A DNA stretch of 64,000 nt, taken from positions 3,991,001 through 4,055,000 of the forward strand of contig NZ_CP026363.1 of assembly GCF_004117055.1 (NCBI RefSeq), given 5' to 3'. The notes under the pieces were generated by a model. It was not told the origin of the DNA, did no database searches, and was given only the letters and a program-made list of their open reading frames with translations. Of this stretch, positions 37,812 through 49,536 are shown piece after piece. The position numbers were made by a program, and so were the translations under genes. The DNA comes from Brevibacillus agri (GTDB lineage Bacteria; Bacillota; Bacilli; Brevibacillales; Brevibacillaceae). Every line of letters starts with the position of its first letter. Within the stretch, counting starts at the first letter, position 1.

Positions 37812-39194
37812 TTATTTTTCCAGCTTTTCTGCCAGCCAGTAGGCGGACTTCCAAATGTCTCCCGCGCCCATGGTCAGCACCAGGTCGCCAGCTTGCAATT
37901 CCTTGACCAACTGCTCCTGCATCTGCTCCTTCGTCGGGATGTACTGCGCCCGCGGGTGGCTGTTGGTGCGGATTTTTTGAACCAGCACCTCAGAGCTTAC
38001 CCCTTCGATTTTGGCTTCGCCAGCCGGGGAGTAAATATCCGTAACGATGACTTCGTCAGCCTGTGAAAAAGCACGGCTGAACTCATCCATCAGGAAATAC
38101 GTCCGCGTGTAGCGCTGCGGCTGGAAGACAGCGATGACCCGTCGGCCGGACGCCTTGGCTCCGTTCAACGTCGCAATGATCTCTGTCGGATGGTGGGCGT
38201 AATCGTCCACCACGAGAATGTCGCGCGCCTCTCCGATGATCTGGAATCTGCGCTTCGCTCCCCGAAACGAAGTCAGTGCCTCGGCAATCTGTTCAAACGA
38301 CAGCCCTGCATCCAGGCAGACGATGATCGCCGCCAGCGCATTGGCAATATTGTGCTTGCCCGGAACCGTCAGCGCGAGCGTCCCGAGCAGTTTTTCTCCA
38401 TGATACACCTGGCATGTGCTGCGCCGATCTCCGCACTCGATCGACACGGCGCGAAACTCGGCCTGCGACACAAAAGCCGGATCGATCGCATACGTTACTA
38501 CCGTGCCTGCGACAGACGGCATCACTTCGCGAACGTGCGAGTCATCTATGCACAAAATCGCTTTGCCGCCCGGCTTCAGATGACTCAAAAACTGGACGTA
38601 CGCCTGTTTCAAATTGTTGAAATCGCCGTCGAAATGCTCCAGATGGTCCGGCTCGATGCTGGTCACGATTTCGTACATCGGTCTGTATTCCAAAAAGGAA
38701 CCGTCGCTCTCGTCCGCTTCGGCAATGACAAAATCACTCGTCCCTGCCTTGGCGTTTGTCCCTGCATTCATCAGCTCTCCGCCAATGATGAAGGTCGGGT
38801 CTACCCCGCACTCCTCCAGTACGTGCGAAATCATGGAGGTCGTGGTCGTTTTGCCGTGTGCTCCGGCAACGGCTACACCTGTTCGTTCGTTCAAGATGCG
38901 GGCGAGCATTTGGGAACGGTGCATGACCGGGATTCCCTTCGCTTCTGCTGCGACTACCTCCGGATTGTCCTTGGGGATGCTGGTAGAGTAAACAATGATG
39001 TCTGCTCCCTCCACGTGGGCAGCATTATGGCCGATATGAACGACCGCCCCTCTCGCTTCCAGCTTCTTCGCCAATTCGTTCATGGCGACGTCGGAGCCGG
39101 TTACCTTGTATCCAAGGTCGATCAAGACGCGGGCAATGGCACTCATGCCATATCCGCCGATGCCCACAAAGTGGACGTGCCTAGCCTGATCCAC
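37812..39194 (-). CDS. murC: UDP-N-acetylmuramate-L-alanine ligase
   Basis: This about 460-residue cytoplasmic enzyme adds the first amino acid to UDP-MurNAc. It has the N-terminal Rossmann [23 protein letters not shown] loop [23 protein letters not shown], and the C-terminal [10 protein letters not shown] motif. The GTG at 39194 has AGGTGA upstream. A GTG three codons earlier would overlap folC by eight bases and is an alternative. It ends the valS-folC-murC run. Confidence 0.96.
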   Translation of the reverse strand: MDQARHVHFVGIGGYGMSAIARVLIDLGYKVTGSDVAMNELAKKLEARGAVVHIGHNAAHVEGADIIVYSTSIPKDNPEVVAAEAKGIPVMHRSQMLARILNERTGVAVAGAHGKTTTTSMISHVLEECGVDPTFIIGGELMNAGTNAKAGTSDFVIAEADESDGSFLEYRPMYEIVTSIEPDHLEHFDGDFNNLKQAYVQFLSHLKPGGKAILCIDDSHVREVMPSVAGTVVTYAIDPAFVSQAEFRAVSIECGDRRSTCQVYHGEKLLGTLALTVPGKHNIANALAAIIVCLDAGLSFEQIAEALTSFRGAKRRFQIIGEARDILVVDDYAHHPTEIIATLNGAKASGRRVIAVFQPQRYTRTYFLMDEFSRAFSQADEVIVTDIYSPAGEAKIEGVSSEVLVQKIRTNSHPRAQYIPTKEQMQEQLVKELQAGDLVLTMGAGDIWKSAYWLAEKLEK

Positions 39195-39195
39195 C

Positions 39196-40569
39196 CTATT
39201 CACCTGCCTCTTCTACTGTAGTGGGAAAGAATGCGCGCACTTGGGCGATGAAGTAGAGCGAACCGCAGACGACCAACCAGTCATCCGCTTTCGCCGATTG
39301 CTTCTCCCGCATCCAAGAAAGGAGAAACGCTCGCCAGTCCGGGACGGCTTCGAGGTTTTCCTCCGCCCATCCGCCTTGCAAAAACGCATCGCGCAGCGTA
39401 CTTGCCGCTGCTGCACGCGGAAAGTCAAATTCCGTCACGTTCAGCGACTTGATTTTCGCCTTTACGGGCGCCAGCGCTTTTGCCATCTCGGAAAGCGGCT
39501 TATCAGCCAAGCCGGAAAACAGCAGGTGCAGCCCTGCATCGTTCGGCAAAAGCCGCTCCAGGCTATTGGCGAGTGCTTCCATTCCCTCCTGGTTGTGTGC
39601 CCCGTCCAAGATCACAAGCGGTCTTGGCGAGACGACTTCTAGACGACCAGGCCAGCGTGTTTGTTGCAAACCACGAGATATTTCTTCTTCCTCCAGCAGG
39701 AAAGAGAAATAGTTGCGCAAGACATCAATGGTCATCAACGCGACCGCTGCATTTGCCGTTTGATGAATGCCGTTCATGGTCAAGCGATAGGTAGCTTCAT
39801 GGCGCCGATGGATGCTGCTGTAGCGAATCCGCTGCTGCCCCAGCTCTTCTTCTACCTGTTCGGCAAAGAAATGCTCCTGCAAGCTGTACACGGTGCTTTT
39901 CGTCTCAGCAGCCCGCTCCTTGAGCACGGCGAGTATTTCCGGTCGGGTCTCGCCCGTGACGACAGGTACGCCCGGCTTGATGATGCCAGCTTTTTCGCGG
40001 GCAATCTCCTCCAAGGTATCGCCCAACACCTGTGTATGGTCCATGCCAATATTTGTGATAACGGAGACAAGCGGCAGCACGACATTCGTCGAGTCCAGCC
40101 GTCCTCCCAGCCCCGTCTCCCAGACGACGACAGCCGGTCTCGCCACTCTCGAAAAATAAAGAATGGCGATCAGCGTGATGACTTCAAACTCTGTAGGCGA
40201 GCCAAATTCCGTCTCGCGCTCGCAGCGCTCGATCAAGACCTTGACTTCATTCACCAGCCGGAGCAGATCGGCTTCCTCGATCATGCTCCCGTTGTAGCGA
40301 ATGCGCTCGCGAAAATCTACCAGATAAGGCGAGGTGAACGTGCCGACACTGTAGCCGGCCTCCATCAGCATTTGCGTCAGGAACGCGCACGTCGAGCCTT
40401 TTCCATTGGTGCCTGCCACATGGATGAACGGGATTCTCCGTTCCGGATGGTCCAGTTGCTCAAGTACCCACTGCATTCTCTCAAGCCCCGGCCGCTGACC
40501 GAAGCGAAGCAGTCCATGCAGCCAGTCGAGCGCTTCTTTGTATTCAACAAATTGTGCTTCAGCATGCAT
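39196..40569 (-). CDS. folC: Folylpolyglutamate / dihydrofolate synthase
   Basis: This about 457-residue Mur-ligase-fold enzyme adds glutamates to folates. It has ATP loop [55 protein letters not shown] and the C-terminal [14 protein letters not shown]. The ATG at 40569 has GGAG nine bases upstream; TTG (40590) and ATG (40584) upstream are alternatives. It is in the valS-folC order typical of Bacillus. Confidence 0.95.
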   Translation of the reverse strand: MHAEAQFVEYKEALDWLHGLLRFGQRPGLERMQWVLEQLDHPERRIPFIHVAGTNGKGSTCAFLTQMLMEAGYSVGTFTSPYLVDFRERIRYNGSMIEEADLLRLVNEVKVLIERCERETEFGSPTEFEVITLIAILYFSRVARPAVVVWETGLGGRLDSTNVVLPLVSVITNIGMDHTQVLGDTLEEIAREKAGIIKPGVPVVTGETRPEILAVLKERAAETKSTVYSLQEHFFAEQVEEELGQQRIRYSSIHRRHEATYRLTMNGIHQTANAAVALMTIDVLRNYFSFLLEEEEISRGLQQTRWPGRLEVVSPRPLVILDGAHNQEGMEALANSLERLLPNDAGLHLLFSGLADKPLSEMAKALAPVKAKIKSLNVTEFDFPRAAAASTLRDAFLQGGWAEENLEAVPDWRAFLLSWMREKQSAKADDWLVVCGSLYFIAQVRAFFPTTVEEAGE

Positions 40570-40612
40570 ACCAAAATGCTCCATTCTCAAAAATATGCGT
40601 TGGTACGGCGGA

Positions 40613-43285
<2,673 letters not shown>

Positions 43286-43299
43286 GGGTAGGCTTCCTC

Positions 43300-43545
43300 C
43301 TCTAGGAAAAATAAAAAAACCCTTCATCCAAAGGACGAAAGGATTATTTCGCGGTACCACCTTTGTTAACATACGGCAAGAAGAGTCCAGCGTATGTTCC
43401 CTCAAACAAGATAACGGCTGCGAACCGCTTTTGGCTAGACACATCGTGTTCACCAAAAACAACTCCCGGGCGACCTTCAGTCCATCTCTCCTTAGAGAAT
43501 CTTCCAGCATCTGATTCTCCTCTCTGCAAAGGGCTCCTGACTTAC
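43300..43545 (-). ncRNA. T-box leader of valS
   Basis: The T-box sequence AAAGGTGGTACCGCG lies at 43350-43364 on the minus strand, followed by the terminator/antiterminator (43312-43342; stem then T7). The upstream stem I region has an AGTAAGTCAGGAG block and, in TGAAGGTCGCC, a GTC (43472-43474) in the place expected for the specifier, matching valine. Uncharged tRNA-Val would promote read-through. Confidence 0.92.
43312..43342 (-). terminator. T-box regulated terminator
   Basis: The imperfect stem CCTTTCGTCC / GGATGAAGG is followed by T7 on the minus strand and lies immediately after the T-box sequence. Confidence 0.85.
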
Positions 43546-43599
43546 TCTTCCCGATCATCGTTGATTCGATATGTAATTGTGGTATCGTTGCCTTTGCTT

Positions 43600-43629
43600 A
43601 TTATATACAATCACGCTGTTTCGCGTCAA
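43600..43629 (-). promoter_or_regulatory. Sigma-A promoter of valS
   Basis: TTGACG (43624-43629) and perfect TATAAT (43600-43605) on the minus strand have an 18-base spacer. The promoter lies inside the 3' end of the STAS gene. Confidence 0.85.
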
Positions 43630-43951
43630 ACCCGGTTTCGCCCACTTTTCCCACCGTAATGCCCAGCGCCTCGGTAAAGCCCAGTACGCTTAAAATATCC
43701 AAAATTTCTTCGCGGACATTGACAATCTCTACCTGTTTGCCAGAAGCAAGCAGTTCTTTCGTAGTAAAATACAGACTTCCAATACCGGAAGAATCTACAA
43801 AGGATACACCTTGAAAATCGACGGTAACGGAATGATTGCGCCCTCCGTACTGCTGGAGCAATTCACCCACTCGATCTCCCACAGCCATGTCCAGCTCTCC
43901 GGCGAAAAACAGCGTAGCCTGTCCGTTCGTCTCTGTTGCTCGGTAGTCCAT
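43601..43951 (-). CDS. STAS-domain anti-sigma-factor antagonist (RsbV/SpoIIAA-like)
   Basis: This 116-residue single STAS domain has the phospho-acceptor motif VSFVDSSGIGSLYF; Ser54 corresponds to SpoIIAA Ser58. The start MDYRATE at 43951 follows GGAG by seven bases. It is the last gene of a cassette encoding a PP2C phosphatase and an ATP-binding kinase-like protein. Together they form the phosphatase/kinase/antagonist parts of a partner switch. No sigma factor is next to it. Confidence 0.88.
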   Translation of the reverse strand: MDYRATETNGQATLFFAGELDMAVGDRVGELLQQYGGRNHSVTVDFQGVSFVDSSGIGSLYFTTKELLASGKQVEIVNVREEILDILSVLGFTEALGITVGKVGETGFDAKQRDCI

Positions 43952-44058
43952 GCTCAAACTCCTCTCAATAGGTATCGGTGTAGCTGATTTTGTTCTCTCT
44001 CACTCATGTTACCCGCTTCACGCGACTTGCAAACATTTGGTATTTTCTCCAATGTTCA

Positions 44059-45297
44059 TCAGCTTGTCAGCGCACACTCCAAAATCAGCTTCGTTCCAGC
44101 CGCCGTGCTGCTCAAATAAATCCGGTCACAGTATTGCAACATGACGTGAAAGCCCGCTCCCAGCGAATTGCGCGTCGAGAATCCTTGCTGCAACGTCGCC
44201 CGCGGCAAATCTTCGAGCAAAATGCCCTGGCCCTGGTCGTGGATGACCACCCGGCACAAATCTTGATCGTGGGCGATATAGAGCGTGATCGTTCCTCCGC
44301 TGCCGTGCTTGAGCGTGTTCGAAGCCGCCTCGTTGACGGCGACGAGAAAGTGCAAAAAACGTTTGGCGACAAACCCCAGCGGCTCCAGCGTGCGCTTGAA
44401 CGACCTTCTGAGCAGAGCCAAATCCTCCGGCGCCTGAATGTCCATCGCGAGCGATTTGTGCCCCTCGCGCAGCAGAAAAAACAGCTCCTCGTCGCTTAGC
44501 AACAGCAGCTTGCCTGCCGTGACCACGCCGAGAATGTCTCTGTATATTTCCCACTCGCGCCGTTTTCTTCTGCGTTCTTCCGCGATGGCAGCCGTCACGT
44601 CAATCAGGGCGATCCCACAGGTGCGATCCGGCAAAATCGACGCGTACATTTCAAACACTTTTTTCCCGTCGTGACTGACAATCTGTTCCCGCAAGGAGTT
44701 GCCGTGGACGGTCGCCTCACCAATCAGGCGCTGCATTTCCCCCTCGACATCGGGGGCCGCACGGTTCGAGCCGAGCGGACGCACTTTGCCATCGTCAAGC
44801 AGATAGAGGAAAATCGTCTCGATCTGGCGCAGGATGGACAGCTTCTGCAGCTCCTGCTTGATGAGACGGCCTCGCTCGTCATCCCGATCTTTATAACTAT
44901 GCAATACGTCTGTAGGATTCAGCTCGTTGCACATATGCCACGTATGAAATTCTTCCAGAAGCAACCGTTCCAGCACTTCTTCCTTGCGCAAAACCTTCTC
45001 GATATCAACGACATAGTAAGGAACACCGTTGATTCCCTGCAGCCCGCTGCCGATAATGCGAAAATCGAAAGCGAGCTCGACCTCCATGCGTCCATGCAAC
45101 TTTTTGGTCGAACTAAGCAGGCCGATAGCTGTCCGGCTGACTGCTATCAATTGGGCTTGACTTGTTTCCATTGTCGCAAGCTCCGTCACCTTCACCTTGC
45201 GCGGCGGCAGCACTTTTTGGGCAGACCCGCCGGAACGGAGCTCAAGAAGACAGTTGCGACAAGCGGGATTGTCCGGACACTGTTCACACAGAATCAC
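44059..45297 (-). CDS. Cys4-PAS-HATPase protein (RsbW/SpoIIAB-like kinase module with sensor)
   Basis: This 412-residue protein starts GTG with AGGAGG upstream. The N-terminus is a CxxCx5CxxC cluster (Cys4, 7, 13, 16), then a helical region and a PAS-like domain (about 160-240, VFEMYASILPDRTCGIALID). The C-terminal ATPase domain has N-box VNEAASNTLKHG (Glu323, Asn327), G1 HDQGQGI, and G2 STRNSLGAGF. No phospho-acceptor His as in histidine kinases is seen before the ATPase, so a serine-kinase role on the STAS partner is likely. The Cys cluster could bind Zn or Fe-S and make it redox-sensitive; this is inference. Confidence 0.8.
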   Translation of the reverse strand: MILCEQCPDNPACRNCLLELRSGGSAQKVLPPRKVKVTELATMETSQAQLIAVSRTAIGLLSSTKKLHGRMEVELAFDFRIIGSGLQGINGVPYYVVDIEKVLRKEEVLERLLLEEFHTWHMCNELNPTDVLHSYKDRDDERGRLIKQELQKLSILRQIETIFLYLLDDGKVRPLGSNRAAPDVEGEMQRLIGEATVHGNSLREQIVSHDGKKVFEMYASILPDRTCGIALIDVTAAIAEERRRKRREWEIYRDILGVVTAGKLLLLSDEELFFLLREGHKSLAMDIQAPEDLALLRRSFKRTLEPLGFVAKRFLHFLVAVNEAASNTLKHGSGGTITLYIAHDQDLCRVVIHDQGQGILLEDLPRATLQQGFSTRNSLGAGFHVMLQYCDRIYLSSTAAGTKLILECALTS

Positions 45298-45323
45298 CGT
45301 TCATCCTCCTATTCACGGGCGCT

Positions 45324-47132
45324 TCAGCTCGGGTACTCCATCAGTGCGGGAGTTTCACTTCTTCGTTGTCCGGCATGAGAGCCGGATTGAAACTGCAAAA
45401 TCAAAACGGAGATGTCGTCTGTTTGCTGGCCTTGGCGCGTCATCGCCCACAGGTACGATTCGACGCGTTCCATCGTCTCTTCTTTGCCTGGCTCGTCCAG
45501 CAGGGCGGCAAGATCTTCGAGCAGGCCGTGAGAGCTGCGCAGCACGTCTTTTCTTCCCGTATCCAACAATCCATCTGTGTATAGTAGCAATATACCTTCT
45601 TCTAATAAGGGTACTTCTTCCAGTTGATAGGTGCTATCGGACAAAAGCCCTAGTCCTACCCCGCCCCGGCAGCGCAAGACGTTTTTTTGCGTGCTGGACA
45701 AATAGATCGGCTGCGGATGGCCCGCCCTGGCAAGCAGCAACTCGTGGCGGGTCGCATCGTAGACCGCGACAAGCATCGTAATGTACGAGCGGGTTTTCGC
45801 CAGATCGGCATACAGTAGCTGGTTTAGCCGCTGCAAAATTTCATCGGGTGACCAGCTCGTCTGCAAAACGGCGCGAACCGCAATCCGAATCCCCGTCGCC
45901 CAGATGCTCGCGGGCAAGCCGTGTCCCGATACGTCTGCCACGATAAAACAGGTGTAGCGCTCATTGATGCGCACAAAATCAATGTAGTCTCCCCCGACGT
46001 AGGTGACGGGCACGTAGACCGTCCTGGCGCGCAGGCCGTTCACTTGCCATTCCTCTTTTGGAATCAGCATCGACTGGATTCGGCGGGCCAGGCCCATTCC
46101 CAGCTCCAGCTCCTTCAGCTCTGTCGACTGATGTTCGTGCAGACACCGCAAGATCAGTCCTCTCACGTTCACAAGCAGCAGTTGAAAAAAGGACTGCTCC
46201 AGCTCTTTTGTCTCCATATCGTGCTCGCCGATAGCGGTTTGCGCCACCAGCCTGACGTACCGCGGCGTTTTGGCCGTGTCCCATTGCTCCGAGACGACGA
46301 TGCGCTCCTCGATAAACTGAACCGCACCTCGATCGGCTCTTTTGCCGCGCTCGGTGTGAAAATAGACATCCCCCTGCTCGGACTCCCAGCTTATGCCCAA
46401 ATAGACGAGCGTATGAATCTGGCCAAACCAGGCGTCGACAAGCTCGCTGGTCAACTGGTGAATGCTATCGTAATGGACGTCGCTCACGCTGATTTTGTTG
46501 CTGGCAATCAACAGTCCCTCATAGCTTTGCTTCAGTTCCCCGACGAGCGACAATTGCTGGTTCATCCATTCGGAATGCGCGAGCTGCTGGGTCAGCCTCG
46601 ATTCGAGCGTGCTCACCGATGACAATGTCTCCGTCATCAAATAGTGATGGTCCCGATTGTTTAAGTATGCAAGAACACTCATGTAAGCTATGGCGACCGC
46701 CAGTCCCCCTTTAACATAAAGCGGCATCTCGGGCAGCGCGAGCAAAGACGCGGCTATGACCAGCAGAATGACCTGCACCATCCCCGTATGCTGCCGCGTG
46801 ATCCTCTGCCAGTCCAGCAAAAGCTGCGACTCCACGTGTGCGCCTTCGCTCTCCGTCTTTTGGCGCAAGCGTCTGTGCGTCTGCAGCAAAAAGACAAGCG
46901 AGATGATCCCTGCGAGATACGTCCCTGTACAGACCGGCACCCCCAGCCCGTGGCCCCACCAGGCAAAAGACAGCACGAGCAAGCTGCCGATCCCCCAGGC
47001 CACCAGCCCGATGCCGTGCAGCAAAGACAGGTCAAACCCTCTCTGCGCTTGCCGTTGCAAGCCGTAGGATAAGCGAATCAAGTACACACCTGCACCTATT
47101 CCTGACAAGTAGAGTGCTATTTTCCAGATCAT
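45324..47132 (-). CDS. Membrane SpoIIE/RsbU-type PP2C phosphatase with GAF-like domain
   Basis: This 602-residue protein has about five N-terminal membrane helices (3-20, 38-60, 68-86, 116-134, 138-156), a coiled linker (about 165-205) and a GAF-like domain (about 220-335). A signalling helix (LARRIQSMLIPKEEW) leads to a C-terminal PP2C domain with metal motifs YVGGDYIDF (Asp382), VADVSGHGLPA (Asp400), YTDGLLD (Asp520) and TDDISVLIL (Asp573). It would dephosphorylate the STAS protein encoded two genes downstream. The kinase-like gene starts 26 bases after its stop. Confidence 0.9.
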   Translation of the reverse strand: MIWKIALYLSGIGAGVYLIRLSYGLQRQAQRGFDLSLLHGIGLVAWGIGSLLVLSFAWWGHGLGVPVCTGTYLAGIISLVFLLQTHRRLRQKTESEGAHVESQLLLDWQRITRQHTGMVQVILLVIAASLLALPEMPLYVKGGLAVAIAYMSVLAYLNNRDHHYLMTETLSSVSTLESRLTQQLAHSEWMNQQLSLVGELKQSYEGLLIASNKISVSDVHYDSIHQLTSELVDAWFGQIHTLVYLGISWESEQGDVYFHTERGKRADRGAVQFIEERIVVSEQWDTAKTPRYVRLVAQTAIGEHDMETKELEQSFFQLLLVNVRGLILRCLHEHQSTELKELELGMGLARRIQSMLIPKEEWQVNGLRARTVYVPVTYVGGDYIDFVRINERYTCFIVADVSGHGLPASIWATGIRIAVRAVLQTSWSPDEILQRLNQLLYADLAKTRSYITMLVAVYDATRHELLLARAGHPQPIYLSSTQKNVLRCRGGVGLGLLSDSTYQLEEVPLLEEGILLLYTDGLLDTGRKDVLRSSHGLLEDLAALLDEPGKEETMERVESYLWAMTRQGQQTDDISVLILQFQSGSHAGQRRSETPALMEYPS

Positions 47133-47316
47133 CTGCTCACCTTTACAAGTTCGTCCTGGCCTTCCTGCCCTATACGTTCCCGTTTCCTCCCATTCTCAAA
47201 CCTGTGTCACAACTGGCGTAGAGAAAATACGCCTCGGGCGAAACCGGCCTTTGTCCGAGGAAATATAGGCACTGTCCCAGGAAGCCTCGCATATGCTGAA
47301 ATGAGGTGATATGCCG

Positions 47317-47502
47317 ATGATGAATTTTCGCTGGAAGTATAACCCTACCTACCTGCGAATCAAATACGGGTGCAAACAAGTGCTGATCCCTTTGATGATT
47401 TTTCAGTTCATCCGCACCGTCCTGTTTCCCACCTCGTTTGACGTGATTCTGCTCGGTCTGCTTGCCGTGCTGTACGTCGCCATCGTCCTGGAGTGGCTGT
47501 AA
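47317..47502 (+). CDS. Small two-helix membrane protein (61 aa)
   Basis: The ORF reads MMNFRWKYNPTYLRIKYG followed by two hydrophobic segments (VLIPLMIFQFIRTVLF and VILLGLLAVLYVAIVLEW). It is chosen because GAGGTG stands eight bases before ATG 47317; an ATG at 47311 is too close. The function is unknown. It is a lone plus-strand gene between the phosphatase gene and ysxE; the 184-base gap to its left shows nothing else. Confidence 0.65.
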   Translation: MMNFRWKYNPTYLRIKYGCKQVLIPLMIFQFIRTVLFPTSFDVILLGLLAVLYVAIVLEWL

Positions 47503-47505
47503 ATG

Positions 47506-47539
47506 CAAAAAGCAACGCCCCACCTTGTGAGACGTTGCT
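47506..47539 (-). terminator. Terminator of the spoVID-ysxE operon
   Basis: The stem AGCAACG / CGTTGCT (7 bp, long loop) is followed by TTTTTG on the minus strand, three bases past the stop. Confidence 0.75.
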
Positions 47540-47541
47540 CG

Positions 47542-48537
47542 TTAAAAGGCTTGCTGGACCCAGCGATGCAGACGCATCAGGCGGTCCATATCTTTTTCCA
47601 GGCGCTTCACCGCGTACAGCTCGCTCCACTCCCTGCGGTTGTGGTAGTAGATGTCGATGTCTCTCATGATCCGTTCCGGGTACGAGAGAAACGATGCCAA
47701 CAGCTCGATTTCTTCCGGCCGCAACGGGAAGATGGCAGCGTAGCGATGATAAAGCTGGGAGGCGCCTGCTTCATCTCCCGCCAGTTGAAAATACGTCCGG
47801 TAAAACAGTGTGAGGTCGCGCACAGGCGTATCGAAGCTGGCCCGGTCAAAATTGAGCAGCTTTCCTTTGCCAAAGCGATCCGGCACGATATGCGCCGGAT
47901 GCGGATAGCCGTGAATGAGCGACAAGCGAAAATGCGCATGCGTCTCGTGCCGCTCCTTCCAGTCCGTCAACAGCTCGGTCGCCGTCTGGCTCATCTCCGT
48001 AATAAACCCTTTGTTGGCCAAAAACACCAGGTCAAACGGCGACTGGTACTGCCGCCCTCCCGCTACCTCCGCCGCTTTTTCCATCTGGTTTTGCCAATAC
48101 TGCCAACGGTTTAATAGCGAGTCGATCAGCGGCTCCACCTGCCGCGGGTCGTCAAAGCGGTAATTTTGCGTCAGATGGTGCAACTCCGCGAGCCGCTCGA
48201 TCGCCGGGGTAGCCCAGGCCAGCGGCTGCTCGGTCCACTCCTCGTTCCCCGGCTGAAAGGGCGTCACGTAGTACAGCGAGTCCCCGAGCGCAACAAACGG
48301 ATCGTCGAACTTCGTGTACGTGAACGGAACCGCCCCGTCCCAGCCGCGCTGCTGCAACTGGCGCAGCATGTCGCTTACGAAAACCAGCCGCTTGGCAGGC
48401 ATATTGGACCGTTTGCAGACGTAGGAGCCATAGGGAGTCGCCGCCTTGTACACGTTCGGTTCCTTCAGCGGCTCGATGCTCTGCGCGTACATGTCGTACT
48501 CCTGGAACAACGGGTAGATCTCGTCATAGCGGCTCAT
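47542..48537 (-). CDS. ysxE: YsxE-like spore coat protein, apparent pseudokinase
   Basis: This 331-residue CotS-family kinase-fold protein is located downstream of spoVID as in Bacillus. The place of the catalytic loop reads HGYPHPAHIV instead of HxDxxxxN, and the metal site reads LLNFDRASF, so catalysis is doubtful. The start MSRYDEIYPLF at 48537 has GGAGGGAGG upstream and overlaps the previous gene by 14 bases. It is probably a structural coat protein under mother-cell control. Confidence 0.82.
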   Translation of the reverse strand: MSRYDEIYPLFQEYDMYAQSIEPLKEPNVYKAATPYGSYVCKRSNMPAKRLVFVSDMLRQLQQRGWDGAVPFTYTKFDDPFVALGDSLYYVTPFQPGNEEWTEQPLAWATPAIERLAELHHLTQNYRFDDPRQVEPLIDSLLNRWQYWQNQMEKAAEVAGGRQYQSPFDLVFLANKGFITEMSQTATELLTDWKERHETHAHFRLSLIHGYPHPAHIVPDRFGKGKLLNFDRASFDTPVRDLTLFYRTYFQLAGDEAGASQLYHRYAAIFPLRPEEIELLASFLSYPERIMRDIDIYYHNRREWSELYAVKRLEKDMDRLMRLHRWVQQAF

Positions 48538-49522
48538 GTACTCCCTCCCTCCTCGATTGCTCTGCCCGGTAGGCAATGTGCTGCAGCAGTTGGTCGACGG
48601 ACTCCTGGATGCGCAGAGCCTGTTCAATCGCTTTGACAGAAGCCTCTTCCTTGCCTGCAACCCGCTTCGTATAAGCTTCGATGCTTCTGTACACCTCGCG
48701 CGGACGAGCCATGAAGGCGAGCAGCAAAATATAGTCTCCGTAACTGAGCGGCTTGACCTCCTCGTATCCGTCCAAAAAGGCGTCAATCTGGCCGATGTCT
48801 TTGTGCGTCAAGTAATGATCCCGCAAAAAGCTTGCCACATCGCGCTGCTGCACGGACAAAGCTGGCCGAAAAAAGCCCCGCAAGTACAGCTCGCCCTTCA
48901 CCATGCCCCAATTGTCCCGCTGCAACTCCCGGTGCGACACGCTGACCGTATCCGGCGCTACGCTTTCATGCGAAAGCATGGCCGAGGAACGCTCCATGCG
49001 CTGCAGCATCGGCTGCATCAGCTCGGCTACCCACCTTTTTTCTCCCGGCTCGCGTCCGTGCTTGCTGCGGAACGCTTCGGCGAAAGCCTTGGTCCGCGTC
49101 CACTTTGCGTCGGCGGCGATCTGCTCCTGCTTCAAGTAATCCGCGCCGGAGAGAAGCGGACTCTCCTGCTGGGACAGATGCATCATCCCGATGACTCTGC
49201 CGCAGCTTCGGGCAAGTTCGGCGCGAGGCTCGCAGGCTTCGATGTGCCTGACGTGATCGGTCATCGTTACACCGCGCTTGCCCACAACCAGAAACGGCTT
49301 GGTGTCTCGCGTCCGTATAAACCTTTCCACTGCGCGAAACCCCTGACGAGCCAATCGCTCGCGCCAGGCAAACGACCAGCGCATCACATCCACACGCGGC
49401 CAGACGTGGAGTTCCTTGGGGCCCCGGTTAGTCTCCAGTAAATAGCAGTCATCGAGCGGCGTGATGCGGATCACGCGCGCTCGATAATGCTGGCACACTT
49501 CGGAGAGATCGATCTTATCCAC
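48524..49522 (-). CDS. Second CotS/YsxE-like protein, apparent pseudokinase
   Basis: This 332-residue protein lies between spoVID and ysxE. The kinase-fold pattern is recognisable (YKARVIRITPLDD-type N-lobe; catalytic-loop equivalent VSHRELQRDNWG), but the catalytic Asp is Glu and the metal motif reads LRGFFRPAL. The GTG start at 49522 has AAAGGAG nine bases upstream and lies 14 bases after the spoVID stop. It is probably a paralogue of YsxE arising by tandem duplication, now much diverged. Confidence 0.75.
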   Translation of the reverse strand: MDKIDLSEVCQHYRARVIRITPLDDCYLLETNRGPKELHVWPRVDVMRWSFAWRERLARQGFRAVERFIRTRDTKPFLVVGKRGVTMTDHVRHIEACEPRAELARSCGRVIGMMHLSQQESPLLSGADYLKQEQIAADAKWTRTKAFAEAFRSKHGREPGEKRWVAELMQPMLQRMERSSAMLSHESVAPDTVSVSHRELQRDNWGMVKGELYLRGFFRPALSVQQRDVASFLRDHYLTHKDIGQIDAFLDGYEEVKPLSYGDYILLLAFMARPREVYRSIEAYTKRVAGKEEASVKAIEQALRIQESVDQLLQHIAYRAEQSRREGVHEPL

Positions 49523-49536
49523 GGTCCCCCACTCCT

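Noticed and set aside
44059..45297. Classical histidine kinase
   Set aside because: No H-box before the ATPase domain; the adjacent STAS and PP2C genes fit a serine-kinase partner switch better.
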